Source: Ectothiorhodospira mobilis (GTDB lineage: Bacteria > Pseudomonadota > Gammaproteobacteria > Ectothiorhodospirales > Ectothiorhodospiraceae). From it: a DNA stretch of 33,087 nucleotides. The notes under the pieces are model-generated. The model saw only the letters and a program-made list of their open reading frames with translations, ran no database searches and had not been told where the DNA came from. Of this stretch, positions 31,197-33,087 are shown piece after piece. The first letter of the stretch is position 1; every line of letters begins with the position of its first letter. The stretch is taken from NCBI RefSeq assembly GCF_016584115.1, contig NZ_NRSK01000027.1:1-33087 (forward strand), read 5' to 3'. A program made the position numbers and the translations under genes.

Positions 31197-32207
31197 CTAT
31201 TGCTGGGTGTCCAGGCGGCAGGCCCCTTGTCCCATGCTGGTCCCGGCGCCGAGATGCAGAAACGGGGCGAGCCAGAGAGAGGGCCAGAAGGGGGCCAGGC
31301 CATCCGGCGCCAGGGTGATCTCTCCTGTGAGGCCGCTCATGGGGACGTGCCGACCCTGGCGGGAGGAATACCGTTCCCAGTCCTGCCACTGGAGCTTGGC
31401 CCGCATGCCCGGCCATTGCCGGGCGGCCTGGGTGAGACCTGCGAAATCCGTCTCCAGAGGGGTGTCGGTATGGAAATGGCTGAGCAGGGAAACGCGGCGC
31501 AGCAGGTTGGAGAACAGGTCTCCGAATCCCAGGTCCGCCGCCCCCAGGGCACGACCTTCCCGCTTGATGCGCAGGGGGGTGTCCAGATGCAGGGTGATGG
31601 CATGGTCGGGCGGGGGTGGCATCCGGGGGCTCTGCGGTGGGATCGCCTCCAGGGGGCCGTCCGCTTCGTGGATGCGGGTCCACTGGCCCGTTCCGGGGGC
31701 GGTTTCCTGCTCTACATGGGTCAGGATCATGGGGGCCCGGCCCCGACCCACGCCGTTACGGGCTCCACGGGAGAAGGCGTGGACGATATAGGGCAGGTGA
31801 TGATTGCCCCGGCCGATGAGGGTCAGACCCAGGGCATAGGGTTCGCCGGCTTGCAGATGGGGGGATCGCGCCGGGGGATCCAGTACGAAGGGGTGGGGCA
31901 CCGAGGTGTACTTGCGCATCTTGCCCGCCCCGGGGGGAGGTGGGGTTTCGAAGATGTAGGCATGGGCGCAGGCATGGAGCAGGAGACAATCCTGGCATCG
32001 GTCCTGGCCGGTGACGCACACGGCCCGCCGGAGGGCATGCCCCAGAAGACCGCGCCAGGTGGATCCGGCCCGTTCGGGGAGGCGCACGCAATGGCCTGCC
32101 TCAAACCAGAGGCGATAACGGGCGAGGGGAAGGGGAATCGGGGTGGCTTCCTGCACGGCGAAGAGATCAGAACCGGGTTTGGCAGAGGGGTCGGAAAGGG
32201 GTTGCAT
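31197..32207 (-). CDS. cas6: CRISPR pre-crRNA processing endoribonuclease Cas6 (RAMP)
   Basis: The 336-residue protein resembles the PF10040-type Cas6 family. It has an N-terminal RAMP fold with GSTWRGLLGHALRRAVC, a cysteine cluster RCQDCLLLHACAHAYIFE usual for this family, GLTLIGRGNHHLPYIVHAF and the C-terminal glycine-rich loop HLGAGTSMGQGACRL that holds the crRNA stem. It would cut the repeat upstream of the ATTAAGAC tag. It is the first gene of the minus-strand Cmr operon. I see no good Shine-Dalgarno before ATG 32207, so the start is less sure. An 83-base gap with a repeated 12-mer follows it. Confidence 0.88.
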   Translation of the reverse strand: MQPLSDPSAKPGSDLFAVQEATPIPLPLARYRLWFEAGHCVRLPERAGSTWRGLLGHALRRAVCVTGQDRCQDCLLLHACAHAYIFETPPPPGAGKMRKYTSVPHPFVLDPPARSPHLQAGEPYALGLTLIGRGNHHLPYIVHAFSRGARNGVGRGRAPMILTHVEQETAPGTGQWTRIHEADGPLEAIPPQSPRMPPPPDHAITLHLDTPLRIKREGRALGAADLGFGDLFSNLLRRVSLLSHFHTDTPLETDFAGLTQAARQWPGMRAKLQWQDWERYSSRQGRHVPMSGLTGEITLAPDGLAPFWPSLWLAPFLHLGAGTSMGQGACRLDTQQ

Positions 32208-32341
32208 GGCACACGGCGCCCTGGGTGGGGTGGACCGGGATCATGCCCCTGAAACGATTCTGTATGGATTCTCGCAGGCCTGCCATGCGCCTTTCCCTGA
32301 GTCTCCCCCGGACGATGGCCGTGGGTTCCGATAGTGTGGGA

Positions 32342-32358
32342 CTTCAAGCTACTTGAAG
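32342..32358. promoter_or_regulatory. Inverted repeat upstream of cas6 (candidate operator)
   Basis: CTTCAAG-CTA-CTTGAAG is a perfect 7-bp inverted repeat, 135 bases upstream of cas6 in the AT-richer part of the gap. On the minus strand it overlaps the -10 of a weak promoter-like pair (TTGATC at 32370-32375, 18-base spacer, TAGCTT). It may be an operator for the cas operon. The rest of 32208-32382 shows nothing else that I can name. Confidence 0.4.
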
Positions 32359-32382
32359 GCATTCCATAAGATCAAGCCTTTG

Positions 32383-32814
32383 CTATCCCCCCTCCAGCGC
32401 GGCACGCAGGGCCTGCAGCCCCGGTTGGCGCCGCTGCAGCGCCGCCTCCGGCACCGCCTCGGGGCGCTCCGGCCCCAGGTAGCGCAGATGGCTGCCGCAG
32501 CCGGCGCGGCAGTCCGAGGCCCCGAACCCCGGCACCGGCACCTCGCCCCCCACACGGGCATTGGCCCGGCACTCCGGCTCCTGCGACAGCACCACGTGCA
32601 CCACCCGTGCCTCCCGCCGTGTCAGCAGCCAGTCCACATGCCAGCGCAGCGGCTTGTCCCGGCGCAGATGCCGCTCCACCCGCGCCGCCAGGTTCTGCCG
32701 TGCGCTGCCGGTGTATACGTACCAACCCGCCGGCAGCCGCGCCGCCGGCAACCGCCCCGCCTGGATGCGGCATGGGCGGCGCAGGTGGATGTAGAGCTGA
32801 TAGGTGGTGGGCAT
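32383..32814 (-). CDS. GIY-YIG nuclease family protein (DUF123/Uri-type)
   Basis: The 143-residue protein has the GIY-YIG fold in the form of the DUF123 family: YQLYIHLRRP first strand, GWYVYTGSARQNLAARVERHLRR (the YTGSA and Arg helix), then LRWHVDWLL and the C-terminal PGFGASDCRAGCGSHLRYL. The Glu of QEPECRANARV fits the metal-binding position. Members are small, single-domain, probably DNA-acting proteins of unknown role and are common outside CRISPR loci. It starts 24 bases after the stop of the gene at the window edge. Whether it belongs functionally to the cas operon downstream is unknown; the 175-base gap with a possible promoter suggests not. Confidence 0.85.
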   Translation of the reverse strand: MPTTYQLYIHLRRPCRIQAGRLPAARLPAGWYVYTGSARQNLAARVERHLRRDKPLRWHVDWLLTRREARVVHVVLSQEPECRANARVGGEVPVPGFGASDCRAGCGSHLRYLGPERPEAVPEAALQRRQPGLQALRAALEGG

Positions 32815-32837
32815 GACTTCCTGCTGGACCAGGGGGT

Positions 32838-33087
32838 TCAGGAGGGAGGTGGCTGCGTTTCCACGTCAAAGGCCACGATCTGCCGCTGCTTGCTGGAGAA
32901 CTCCACGCCGATCAGGTGGATGGGCTTGCCGGTGGCGCGGTATTGGTCGGCATAGCCTTTGGCCTGGATCTGCTCCAGGGCCCTGCCCCCGGGCAACTGC
33001 TCCACCACCTTGAACTCGAACAGGTAGAGGTGGCCGCCGAAATCCACGGTCATGTCCACCTTGCCGTGGTGGCTGGCGTCTTCCACC
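32838..33087 (-). CDS. PD-(D/E)XK nuclease superfamily protein (DUF1703-like), C-terminal part, cut by window edge
   Basis: About 82 residues are visible. HGKVDMTVDFGGHLYLFEFKVVE has the Asp and the ExK of the PD-(D/E)XK fold in the arrangement of DUF1703/PDDEXK_9. YADQYRATGKPIHLIGVEFSSKQRQIVAFDVE completes the domain. This domain usually ends a ~500-residue protein with an N-terminal AAA-type ATPase region (often annotated ATP-binding protein). The real start is outside the window. The role of the family is not established. Confidence 0.8.
   Translation of the reverse strand, partial: VEDASHHGKVDMTVDFGGHLYLFEFKVVEQLPGGRALEQIQAKGYADQYRATGKPIHLIGVEFSSKQRQIVAFDVETQPPPS

Overview
The window is GC-rich bacterial DNA (my impression is roughly two thirds G+C). 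Best hits by eye are to Gammaproteobacteria of the Chromatiales/Ectothiorhodospiraceae kind: Mo-nitrogenase genes with a DraT switch, a NifA/sigma-54 promoter, isocitrate lyase with AceK, RraA and TilS. The taxonomic call is inference from gene content; no rRNA gene is present. It reads as chromosomal core genes on the left and an accessory defence island on the right.

Left part (1-8.9 kb): the end of accA, then tilS and an overlapping orphan hypD on the + strand. draT (minus) converges on hypD and is divergent from nifH. nifH-nifD-nifK-nifT-nifY follow on the + strand. The nifH upstream region holds a NifA-type TGT-N10-ACA site, an AT-rich possible IHF site and an exact -24/-12 element. The residues that ligate the metal clusters are present in NifH, NifD and NifK, and the Arg that DraT modifies (NifH R101) is present. 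Strong stem-loops lie between nifD and nifK and between nifK and nifT.

Middle (8.9-16 kb): a HepT/MntA toxin-antitoxin pair sits directly against the nifY stop codon and is followed by a decayed second copy of the nifY 3' end. This suggests insertion at the gene end. A REP-like repeat patch follows. Next come aceK (minus), aceA (+) with a good terminator, rraA-purU (+), another REP-like copy, and a second HepT/MntA pair (minus).

Right part (16-32.2 kb): a type III-B (Cmr) CRISPR-Cas locus. The minus-strand operon is cas6, a NE0113-family CARF gene, cmr1, cmr2/cas10 (HD and GGDD intact), cmr3, cmr4, cmr5, cmr6 and csx16. The + strand carries cas2a-cas1a-cas1b-cas2b, a three-repeat CRISPR array and a Can2/Card1-type CARF nuclease. 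A Csx2-family CARF-HEPN ribonuclease gene is divergent from cas2a. Cas10 would make cyclic oligoadenylate; the HEPN and PD-(D/E)XK proteins would respond to it; Csx16 and perhaps the NE0113 protein would damp the signal.

The most unusual feature is the adaptation module. Two different Cas1 proteins and two different Cas2 proteins are encoded in one tight mirror-image operon. The second Cas1 is shorter and lacks the catalytic Glu and His, so it looks like a dead Cas1 partner. The right edge (32.4-33.1 kb) has a GIY-YIG (DUF123) nuclease gene and the end of a PD-(D/E)XK (DUF1703-like) gene cut by the window.
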